Below are positions 31,924-39,084 of a stretch of DNA of 53,819 bases, piece after piece. The translations under genes and the position numbers were made by a program. The DNA comes from JBHGBM01 sp041946965. Lineage in GTDB: Bacteria; Acidobacteriota; Terriglobia; Bryobacterales; Bryobacteraceae. A model generated the notes under the pieces. The model worked only from the letters and a program-made list of their open reading frames with translations. It made no database searches and was not told the origin of the DNA. How positions within the stretch are numbered: the stretch's first letter is position 1; the number at the start of each line of letters is the position of its first letter. The stretch is from positions 1-53,819 of the forward strand of contig JBHGBM010000063.1 of assembly GCA_041946965.1 (NCBI GenBank). The letters run 5' to 3'.

Positions 31924-32837
31924 AGAATCCGTTTTCCGAATGCCGACATGATCAGCTCCACCCCCAGGTCGGCGGTGCGGTTCACCTCGTCGATCACCGG
32001 GTTGATCTCCACCAATTCCATGGAAAGCATGTGCCCGGAATCACAGATCAATTCCATTGCCAAATGCGCTTCGCGGTAGGTGGCGCCGCCGCGCACGGGG
32101 GTTCCCACGCCCGGCGCGTCCTGCGGGTCCACTACGTCCATGTCGAGGGAGAGGTGGAATCCGGCGGTGCCCGCGCTGACGATGCGCAGCGCCTCCTCCA
32201 TCACCGCGCTCATCCCGCGCTCGTCGATATCCCGCATGGTGAAAGCCTGCACCCCGGACTCGCGCACATGCGGTTTTTCCAGGGAGTCCACGTCGCGCAG
32301 CCCCACCACCGCGACCTTGGACGGATTGACCATCGGGCTGTAGCCTTGAAGGGACGTCAAGGCTTCCGGCCCCATCCCGATGCAGCAGGCCAGCGGCATG
32401 CCGTGCACGTTGCCGGTGGGCGAAGTCTCCGGGGTGTTCATGTCCGCGTGGGCGTCGATCCAGAGCAGCCCGATCTCCTTGCGGGCTCTGCGAAAACGGT
32501 GCGAAACGCCCGCCACCGTCCCGATCGCCACCGAATGGTCGCCGCCCAGCACCACCGGCGCCTGTTTGGCCGCGAGGGCCCGCTCCACCATGCGCGCCAG
32601 CCGCTTGCAGGCCGCCGCGATGTGCGGCACGTAACGCGCGGGCGCGCCCGGTTCCTCGGCCAGGCTCTCGGCCTGCTCCACCGGCACGTTGCCCAGGTCC
32701 TTCACCTTGTACCCCAGCGACGCCAGCCGGCCGTTCAGGTTGGCAACCCGCAAGGCGGAAGGGCCCATGTCCACGCCGCGCCGTCCCTGGCCGAGATCGA
32801 GCGGCGCTCCGATGATCGCAATGTGGGAGTGGGGCAT
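31920..32837 (-). CDS. Arginase (ureohydrolase family)
   Basis: A 305-residue manganese enzyme that hydrolyses arginine to ornithine and urea. The three ligand-bearing signatures are complete: GGDHSVAIGT, WIDAHADMNTPETSPTGNVHGMPL (read in parts: DAHAD and GNVHG) and LSLDMDVVDPQDAPGVG. The N-terminus IAIIGAPLDLGQGRRGVDMGP is typical of bacterial arginases rather than agmatinases. It lies between the broken asnS (4 bases upstream) and ddl (4-base overlap), so a single transcript is likely. No urease or other arginine genes are nearby. Confidence 0.93.
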   Translation of the reverse strand: MPHSHIAIIGAPLDLGQGRRGVDMGPSALRVANLNGRLASLGYKVKDLGNVPVEQAESLAEEPGAPARYVPHIAAACKRLARMVERALAAKQAPVVLGGDHSVAIGTVAGVSHRFRRARKEIGLLWIDAHADMNTPETSPTGNVHGMPLACCIGMGPEALTSLQGYSPMVNPSKVAVVGLRDVDSLEKPHVRESGVQAFTMRDIDERGMSAVMEEALRIVSAGTAGFHLSLDMDVVDPQDAPGVGTPVRGGATYREAHLAMELICDSGHMLSMELVEINPVIDEVNRTADLGVELIMSAFGKRIL

Positions 32838-32841
32838 ATCC

Positions 32842-33908
32842 TTACGGCCGCAGCCGGTAGAGCATGCGCGGGAACGCGATGGTTTCCCTCACGTGCTCCA
32901 GGCCGCAGATCCACGCCACGCAGCGCTCGATCCCCATGCCGAAGCCTCCGTGCGGCACCGTGCCGTACTTGCGCAGGTCGATGTACCAGTCGAAGGCTTC
33001 CTTCGGCAGCCCGTGCTCCTCGATGCGCTTCAGCAGCAGGTCGGGATCGTGAATGCGTTGCCCGCCGCCGATAATTTCGCCGTAGCCCTCGGGCGCGAGC
33101 ACGTCCACGCCCAGCGCCACTTCGCTTCGCTCCGGGTCGGGCTGGAAGTAGAACGCCTTCACCGTGGTGGGATAGCGGTCCACCATCAGCGGGCGGTCGA
33201 AATCGTCGCTGAGCAGGGTCTCGTCGGCGCCGCCGAAATCGCCGCCCCATTGGATCCCCGAACCCTTGCCTTCGAGGATCTTCACCGCCTGGTCGTAAGA
33301 CATGCGGGGGAAGGGCGCCTGAACGGCTTCCAGCTTCGAGGCATCGCGCTCCAGCCGCTTCAGCTCCTCGCAGCGCGTGTCGAGCACGCGGCCCACGACG
33401 TAGACGATCATCTCCTCGGCCACCCGCTTCACTTCTTCCAGATCGGCGTAGGCCATTTCCGGCTCCACCATCCAGAACTCCGTGAGGTGGCGGCGCGTCT
33501 TGGACTTCTCCGCGCGTGCCGCTGGCTGCGCAGCCACAGGTGGCGGCGGTCCATCAGGAAATCGACGCCGTGCTCCTTGGGCGTGATGGGGTACGGGTCC
33601 GATTCCGGCACGCGCTGGAGCACCTCGACGGCTTCCAGGTCCATCTCGAAACCGCCGTGGGCGCGCTGCTCGGCGCGGATCTTCCCCGTCGCGATGAGCG
33701 AAGATTCCTGGGTCAGGTTGCGCACGGTCTCGAAAACTTCTTCCGGCAGCGCGGACTTCACGCCCACGCACTGCATCAGCCCGGTGCCGTCCCGCAGAAT
33801 GGGAAACACGATCTTGCCCGAGCGGCGCAGGTTATACAGCCAGCCGGCGATCTGCACGGTTTCGCCCACGTGCCTGCCGGCTTCGGCAATCGAAATTCTG
33901 GGTGTCAT
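32842..33908 (-). pseudogene. asnS: Asparaginyl-tRNA synthetase, internally deleted and frameshifted
   Basis: The N-terminal part (33908 to about 33515) encodes an intact OB-fold anticodon-binding domain ending DRRHLWLRSQRHA. The next bases are CGCGGAGAAGTCC in another frame, which encode RAEKSKTRRHL and then the rest of a normal AsnRS core to 32842 (EFWMVEPE, GGDFGGADE, GMGIERCVAWICG). Family members have about 80 residues between these two points, including class II motif 1 and the Gly-rich approach to motif 2. Both the missing block and the frame change fall at 33511-33517. Motifs 2 and 3 remain. As read, no functional enzyme can be made. It is either a real deletion or an assembly error. 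Confidence 0.9.
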
Positions 33909-33913
33909 CTTGG

Positions 33914-34756
33914 TTATTCTTCGTCGGTCCGGATCTCTTCCAGGCGGTCGAACACTTCACGCACGCGGTCGAGCGGGTTGCTCATGCCGGGCGCCTCGCG
34001 CAGCTCCAGCAGCAGCGGGTACTGCTCCGGGCGCGAGCGCAGCAGCTTCATGGTCTTTTTCCAGTCCAGGGTGCCGCCCTCGGCGAAGGGGAACAGGTGC
34101 GCGTCGTCCGCGCCGTTGTTGTCGTGTATGTGGGTGGAGCGGATGCGCTCCTTCATGATGTCAAAGGCGGCTTCCACACCCTCGTTCATGTGCGCGTGGC
34201 CCACGTCGAAAACGAAGTTCAAGCCGAGGTGGGTCAGCTCCTCGAACAACATCAGGCGCTCGGCCGAGGAGAGCTGGTTGGGGATGTTCTCCAGCAGGAT
34301 CTCCACGCCGCGCTGGCGCGCGAAGATGGAGAGTTCCTCGAGCGCCGTGAACGCCGCCTCCACCTTGTGCTCGCTGAACTCCTCCTCCCCGACCCCGAGA
34401 TGTTGAACCAGGTAGCGGAACGGAACCCGTTCGGCGATTTCCAGGGCGCGCTTGATCTCGTCCACCATGGCGACGCGCTTGGGCTTGGAGGTCTCCGTGA
34501 TGGTGATGACGGCGTGCGGGCCGGAACGGCCCCAGATCTCGTCCGTGTACAGGGGCGCGTGCAGCGCGTGCACCTTCAGCTCGGAGTCGCGGAACCAGTG
34601 CGAGAGCTCGATGATCTGCTCGCGGTTGTAGTAGTCGAGGTGCTGCCGCGCGCAGAAGATCTCCACCGCCGGGATGCCCGCGTGCATGATGCGGTCGAGC
34701 AGGGCCACCGTGAGGCGGTGGTTGGCGAACAGGTGCGTAGAGAGAGCGTGAGTCAT
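33914..34756 (-). CDS. Sugar phosphate isomerase/epimerase-like TIM barrel
   Basis: A 280-residue xylose-isomerase-like (AP endonuclease 2 fold) protein. Metal-site signatures in order are VEIFCARQHLDYY, LKVHALHAPLY, ILLENIPNQL (Glu), NFVFDVGHAHM (Asp, His), THIHDNNGADDAHL (His, Asp) and PLLLELREAP (Glu). Relatives isomerise or epimerise sugars, inositols or hydroxypyruvate; the substrate here is unknown. I chose ATG 34756, where the barrel begins. It starts 3 bases after the gamma-glutamyltransferase stop and ends 5 bases before asnS, so it belongs to the same minus-strand run. Confidence 0.86.
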   Translation of the reverse strand: MTHALSTHLFANHRLTVALLDRIMHAGIPAVEIFCARQHLDYYNREQIIELSHWFRDSELKVHALHAPLYTDEIWGRSGPHAVITITETSKPKRVAMVDEIKRALEIAERVPFRYLVQHLGVGEEEFSEHKVEAAFTALEELSIFARQRGVEILLENIPNQLSSAERLMLFEELTHLGLNFVFDVGHAHMNEGVEAAFDIMKERIRSTHIHDNNGADDAHLFPFAEGGTLDWKKTMKLLRSRPEQYPLLLELREAPGMSNPLDRVREVFDRLEEIRTDEE

Positions 34757-34758
34757 GT

Positions 34759-36387
34759 TCAGTATCCTTCCGCCGTGCCTTCGGCGCGCGAATCCGCAGC
34801 GCCCAGCAGCCACTCGCCGTCGCACAGAATGGCGGCCATCTCGCCCATGGAGGCGACACGCGCGATCTTGTGCCCGCGATTTTCGAGCAGCGCGACCGTG
34901 TCCGGCGAGAAGCCGCGCTCCATGCGCAGCTCGTCCGGCAGCCACTGGTGGTGGATGCGCGGGAAGTCGGTGGCTTCCTGGATGTTCATGCCGAAATCGA
35001 TGACGTTGACCAGGGTTTGCAGCACGGTGTTGATGATGGTGGGGCCGCCGGGCGATCCAATCACCATGTACAGCTTGCCCCCGCGCGTGACGATGGTGGG
35101 GGTCATGGAGGAGAGCGGGCGTTTCCCGGGCGCGATGGCATTGGCTTCGCCCTGCACCAGCCCGTAGTAGTTCGGAGAGCCGGGCTTGGCGGCGAAATCG
35201 TCCATTTCGTTATTGAGCAGGAAGCCGAGACCGGTTGCGGTAACGCCGCTGCCGTAGCCGCCGTTCAGGGTGTAGGTCACCGCAACCGCGTTTCCTTCGC
35301 TGTCCACGATGGAGTAGTGGGTGGTTTCCGTGCTCTCGCGGATTTGCGCGCTGGGCGTGGCGCGCTCGCCGATTCCGGCACGCAGCTTCGCCACGTACGC
35401 CTTGTCCAGCAGCTTCGTCACCGGCACGTTGACGAAATCCGGGTCGCCCATGTAGGCGGCGCGGTCGGCGAAGTAACGGCGCATGGCTTCCGCCATAACG
35501 TGCAGTGCCGCCGCGGAACCCGCACCGGACTTTTCGTATCCGGAACCTTCCAAAACCCCGAGCATTTGCAGGATCCCGGCGCCGCCGGAGCTGGGCGGGG
35601 GCGCGGTCACGATGCCGCAGCCGCGGTAGCCGCCCTCGAGCGGCCGCCGCTCCACGGGCTTGTAGTCCTGAAGGTCCTCCAGGGTGATCAGGCCGCCGTT
35701 GCGGCGCATGTCTTCGGCCAGCCGGCGCGCGGTTTCGCCCCGGTAGAAATCCCGCGAACCTTCGCGCGCGATGCGCTTGAGGGTGCGGGCAAGGTCCGGC
35801 TGCACCAGCGTCGCGCCGCCGCCCTGGAAGATGCGGCGCGATTCGGAAAAGCGTGCCAGCGTCTTCGAGCCGGCGAGCGATTGCGCCGCGCGGTAAGTGA
35901 GCGGGAATCCCCTGGCGGCCAGCTCCACCGCGGGCCGCACCAGTTGCGCCCAGGGACGCCGGCCATACTTGCGATGGGCGTACTCGAGTCCCGCCACCGT
36001 CCCCGGCACGCCCGCCGCGCGGTAGCCCACCACGCTGTCCCGCGTAGCCTTGCCCGCCGCGTCCAGGTACATGTTGCGCGTGGCGGCCTTCGGCGCGCGC
36101 TCGCGGAAGTCGATGAAGGTGGTGCGCCCGTCGGCAAACCGCGCCAGGAGAAAGCCGCCGCCGCCGATATTGCCTGCCGAGGGATGCGTCACCGCCAGCG
36201 CGAAACCCACCGCCACCGCCGCGTCCACGGCGTTGCCCCCGGCCTGGAGCGCGGCCACGCCGGCCCGGGTGGCGTGCGCTTCGCGCGTCACCACCATGGC
36301 GCGGCGCGCCCGCACCGGGGCCCGCGTCGCGCCCACAGCGCACACGCCCAGCGCCGCCAGCGCCGCGGCGTAACGCAACAGAGTCAT
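34759..36387 (-). CDS. ggt: Gamma-glutamyltransferase
   Basis: A 542-residue secreted Ntn hydrolase that cleaves glutathione and other gamma-glutamyl compounds. A signal peptide (LLRYAAALAALGVCAVGA) precedes the large subunit (AVDAAVAVGFALAVTHPSAGNIGGGGFLL). The autoprocessing site is TTHYSIVD, so Thr355 should become the nucleophile of the small subunit; PLSSMTPTIV and IGSPGG follow as expected. I chose ATG 36387, as the longer reading enters the rlmB gene region. A -10-like TAGAAT lies just upstream. Confidence 0.94.
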   Translation of the reverse strand: MTLLRYAAALAALGVCAVGATRAPVRARRAMVVTREAHATRAGVAALQAGGNAVDAAVAVGFALAVTHPSAGNIGGGGFLLARFADGRTTFIDFRERAPKAATRNMYLDAAGKATRDSVVGYRAAGVPGTVAGLEYAHRKYGRRPWAQLVRPAVELAARGFPLTYRAAQSLAGSKTLARFSESRRIFQGGGATLVQPDLARTLKRIAREGSRDFYRGETARRLAEDMRRNGGLITLEDLQDYKPVERRPLEGGYRGCGIVTAPPPSSGGAGILQMLGVLEGSGYEKSGAGSAAALHVMAEAMRRYFADRAAYMGDPDFVNVPVTKLLDKAYVAKLRAGIGERATPSAQIRESTETTHYSIVDSEGNAVAVTYTLNGGYGSGVTATGLGFLLNNEMDDFAAKPGSPNYYGLVQGEANAIAPGKRPLSSMTPTIVTRGGKLYMVIGSPGGPTIINTVLQTLVNVIDFGMNIQEATDFPRIHHQWLPDELRMERGFSPDTVALLENRGHKIARVASMGEMAAILCDGEWLLGAADSRAEGTAEGY

Positions 36388-36395
36388 CAATTTCG

Positions 36396-36401
36396 ATTCT
36401 A
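36396..36401 (-). promoter_or_regulatory. -10-like TAGAAT upstream of ggt
   Basis: On the minus strand TAGAAT (36401-36396) ends 8 bases before ATG 36387, in the 14-base gap after rlmB. TTGAT precedes it directly. If active, the ggt mRNA would have almost no leader. Confidence 0.3.
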
Positions 36402-37124
36402 TCAACCGGAGGCGGACTTCTTGCCTCTTCTCCACTCGAAGAGCACGATTCCCGCGGCCACCGACACATTCAGGGAGGAGATCGCTCCCGCCATGGGGAT
36501 GCGCAGCAGCACGTCGCAATGGCGGCGGACCAGCTCGTGCAGGCCGTGCCCTTCGCCGCCGAAGACCAGCGCCGCAGGCGAGGCGTAGTCCACCTGGTCG
36601 TAGTCGCGATCGCCGCGCTCGTCCAGGCCGTAGATCCAGAAGCCGCGTTCTTTCAGGGTTTCGAGCGCGCGGTTCACGTTGCCAACCCGCACCACCGGCA
36701 CGTATTCCAGCGCACCGGCGGCGGTTTTCGCCACGACGTCCGTGAGCCCTACGGCGCGGCGTTCCGGAATGACGACGCCACCCGCGCCGGCGGCGTTCGC
36801 CGTGCGCACGATGGCGCCGAGGTTGTGCGGATCCTCCACGCCGTCCAGCACGACCAGCAACGTCGCGCGCTCCGCAACGTCGTCGAGAGCGGCATACTGC
36901 CTGGCCGCGCCCAGCGCCACTACGCCCTGGTGCACCGGGGCGCCGGCCAGGCGGTCAAGCCCGCTGCGCGGCTCGAAGCGCACGGGGATGCGGGCCTCGC
37001 GCGCCATCTCGATGATCTCCTGCAAGCGCGGCCCGCCCGCGCCCTTCACCACCAGGATGCGCTCGATGGCGCGGCCGGATTTGAGCGCCTCCCGCACGGG
37101 ATTCACACCGCTGACGATTGCCAT
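36402..37124 (-). CDS. rlmB: 23S rRNA 2'-O-methyltransferase RlmB (TrmH/SpoU family)
   Basis: A 240-residue SPOUT-class RNA methyltransferase. The N-terminal substrate-binding part (SGVNPVREALKSGRAIERILVV) is followed by the knotted catalytic domain: motif 1 LDGVEDPHNLGAIVRTANAAGAGGVV, motif 2 ALVFGGEGHGL and motif 3 IPMAGAISSLNVSVAAGIVLFE. By homology it methylates G2251 of 23S rRNA; TrmH of other targets cannot be fully excluded. ATG 37124 is chosen; a GTG at 37142 that overlaps the previous stop as GTGA is also possible and would add six residues. Confidence 0.92.
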   Translation of the reverse strand: MAIVSGVNPVREALKSGRAIERILVVKGAGGPRLQEIIEMAREARIPVRFEPRSGLDRLAGAPVHQGVVALGAARQYAALDDVAERATLLVVLDGVEDPHNLGAIVRTANAAGAGGVVIPERRAVGLTDVVAKTAAGALEYVPVVRVGNVNRALETLKERGFWIYGLDERGDRDYDQVDYASPAALVFGGEGHGLHELVRRHCDVLLRIPMAGAISSLNVSVAAGIVLFEWRRGKKSASG

Positions 37125-37138
37125 AAGGTCTCTCGAGG

Positions 37139-38062
37139 TCACTTATTCTTCCATACGCTCATCAGATCGCTGTACACCCCGTACGCCGTCTGCTCCACCC
37201 CCGGCGCGATGGATACCGTTCCCACCGTCCCCATCAGATCGGTGTCCAGCAGCAGCAGGTTTGAGGTTCCTTTCACGGAGGCCAGAAGGTCGCCCCGGTC
37301 CAGCACTTCCGCCCGCACCCGCAGGCTGCCCGTGCGCTTGGCCCGGCTCACCAGCCGCACCGTCTTGCCCTCCCGCGCGAGTTTCCTCACGCGCTCAGGC
37401 GTGAGCCGTGTGATGCCTTTCACGTTCACCTGAAGCGGCGTGGCGCCGGCGTCCATCAGCACGTTGGCCAGCGCCGCGGTCTTGGCCGCCGAGTCCCAGC
37501 CCTCCAGATCGTAGCTCGCGTCCGCTTCCACGATGCCCATGCTCCGCGCTTCCGCGATCCCGTCTTCCAACGTGCCGCCCTGCTCCATGACCTCGATCAC
37601 CACCTTGGAAGTGGAGTTCAATACGCCCGTGAAGCCGAGCACCTTCACGCCGGGCAGGCATTCGCGAACCATGTTGAACACGGGCGCGCCGTCCATCACG
37701 GTGGATTCGAAGCGGAAGGCGACGCCGCGCGCCGCGGCCAGGTCGCGCAATTCCGCGTAGCGGTGCGCCACCGGGCCCTTGTTGGCGGTGACCACGTGCA
37801 TGCCGCGCTCGATCGCCGCCCGTATGTGCGAGGCCGCGGGCTCGCCGGTCAACGGGTTCAAACTGGTGAGCTCCACTGCAACCTCGGCCCGCACGGTATC
37901 CAGGAACTCCTCGACGGATGCCGCCGGCCCGCCCATCTCGCCGCCGTACGCGGTGCCGTGGCGGGTGTGGATGCCGGCGATGTGGAAGGGACTCTCCACC
38001 CGCCCCAGGAGCCGCGCCAGCGCGCGTCCCACGTTGCCGAAGCCGATCAGTGCGATTTTCAA
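37139..38062 (-). CDS. Homoserine dehydrogenase (short, no ACT domain)
   Basis: A 307-residue NAD(P)-dependent dehydrogenase. It starts KIALIGFGNVGRALARLL (Rossmann), with VTANKGPVAHRY (conserved Lys) and GVLNSTSKVVIEVMEQG, then DLEGWDSAAKTAALANVLM, the homoserine-binding segment. It lacks the regulatory C-terminal ACT domain found in longer forms, so feedback control by threonine is not expected at this enzyme. Its length (about 310 rather than 430) matches short homoserine dehydrogenase-like proteins; no other threonine or methionine gene is adjacent. The start is TTG 38062, overlapping the MCE stop as TTGA. Confidence 0.86.
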   Translation of the reverse strand: MKIALIGFGNVGRALARLLGRVESPFHIAGIHTRHGTAYGGEMGGPAASVEEFLDTVRAEVAVELTSLNPLTGEPAASHIRAAIERGMHVVTANKGPVAHRYAELRDLAAARGVAFRFESTVMDGAPVFNMVRECLPGVKVLGFTGVLNSTSKVVIEVMEQGGTLEDGIAEARSMGIVEADASYDLEGWDSAAKTAALANVLMDAGATPLQVNVKGITRLTPERVRKLAREGKTVRLVSRAKRTGSLRVRAEVLDRGDLLASVKGTSNLLLLDTDLMGTVGTVSIAPGVEQTAYGVYSDLMSVWKNK

Positions 38063-39063
38063 AAGATGCTCATCCGCAGGAATTTGCGCGGGTCGGTGCG
38101 GAAATCCCGCACAGCGCCGGCCATCTCGCGCAGCGCCCCGTTCATGCTCTCGTACGCCTGCGCGCTCAGGATCATGGGGCTAAGATTGAACTCGTCAACT
38201 GCGCGGATCATGTCCGCGACCCTCCGGTTCCATTCGAGGTACGCCTGGTCGCCCCTCAGCCAGGGATGCCGCCGGGTCTTCTCCAGCGTGCCGCGCACTT
38301 CGCGCAGTTGCGCGCGGATGCGCTCGTAGGCGCCCGTATCGCGCAGCAGTCCGCTCTGCTGAAGCTGCGCGAGGCGCTCGTCAAGCTCCCGCACCGGCTT
38401 GACAATCCGTTCGTATTCCACGTCGGTGTAGAGCAGGCGTCCGAGCTTCTGCTGGCTGCTCACGGCGCGTCTCACTGCGGACTGCACTTCGTCGAGCCGG
38501 CACAGGGTCTGATCGTATATCGCCTCGCCGATCATGAGTTTGCCCACCGGCCCTTCGCCGCGCTCGATGCGGGCAAGCATCTCGTCAACGGCGCGCAGCC
38601 GCCTTTCGAACTCCGCCAGGTCGATGCGCTTCATCACGTCCGGGGCGGGCTGGAAGGGAATCTCCCCGCCCGGCTTGACCGGCCGGGCGCCCTGCCCGCG
38701 CGTGATGTCGAGGTACATCTCGCCTTGCACGTTCTCGGCGGTGATGGTCGCCACGGAGTCCTGCGGAATCTGGCGGACCAGGTCGTGCTGCACGCGAATG
38801 CGCACCTCCACCACGCGGTTGGGATCGGCGGAGCGGGACAGCGCGACGGATTCGATCCGGCCGGCGGGGATGCCGTTCAGCCGCACCGGGGAGCCCGGCC
38901 CGACTCCGGCCGCGTCCGGCATGAAAACGCGAAGTTCGTCATATTGCCGGAACAGGCGGCCGCCGGTGAGCAGCGCCAGGAACACACCCAGGATCAGCAG
39001 CGCGACGAACGCCGTGATGCCAACCCGGGTTTTCGCCCACTGGATGCGCCTGGCCGAGGGCAT
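38059..39063 (-). CDS. MCE-domain (MlaD-like) lipid-transport protein
   Basis: A 334-residue membrane-anchored MCE protein. One transmembrane helix (about residues 15-34, GITAFVALLILGVFLALLTG) precedes a single MCE domain (about 39-120: RVFMPDAAGVGPGSPVRLNGIPAGRIESV, SVATITAENVQGEMYLDITRG). A long helical C-terminal part follows. Relatives form hexameric rings in the periplasm that carry phospholipids between membranes. The usual partner genes for the permease and ATPase (mlaE, mlaF) are absent here. ATG 39063 is the start, with TACTAT 6 bases upstream. It is coupled to homoserine dehydrogenase through a TTGA overlap. Confidence 0.88.
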   Translation of the reverse strand: MPSARRIQWAKTRVGITAFVALLILGVFLALLTGGRLFRQYDELRVFMPDAAGVGPGSPVRLNGIPAGRIESVALSRSADPNRVVEVRIRVQHDLVRQIPQDSVATITAENVQGEMYLDITRGQGARPVKPGGEIPFQPAPDVMKRIDLAEFERRLRAVDEMLARIERGEGPVGKLMIGEAIYDQTLCRLDEVQSAVRRAVSSQQKLGRLLYTDVEYERIVKPVRELDERLAQLQQSGLLRDTGAYERIRAQLREVRGTLEKTRRHPWLRGDQAYLEWNRRVADMIRAVDEFNLSPMILSAQAYESMNGALREMAGAVRDFRTDPRKFLRMSIF

Positions 39064-39069
39064 AACTAC

Positions 39070-39075
39070 ATAGTA
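39070..39075 (-). promoter_or_regulatory. -10-like TACTAT upstream of the MCE gene
   Basis: On the minus strand TACTAT (39075-39070) ends 6 bases before ATG 39063 in the 21-base gap after the glycoside hydrolase gene. No ribosome-binding site lies between. Possible near-leaderless start. Confidence 0.3.
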
Positions 39076-39084
39076 GGACAGGCT

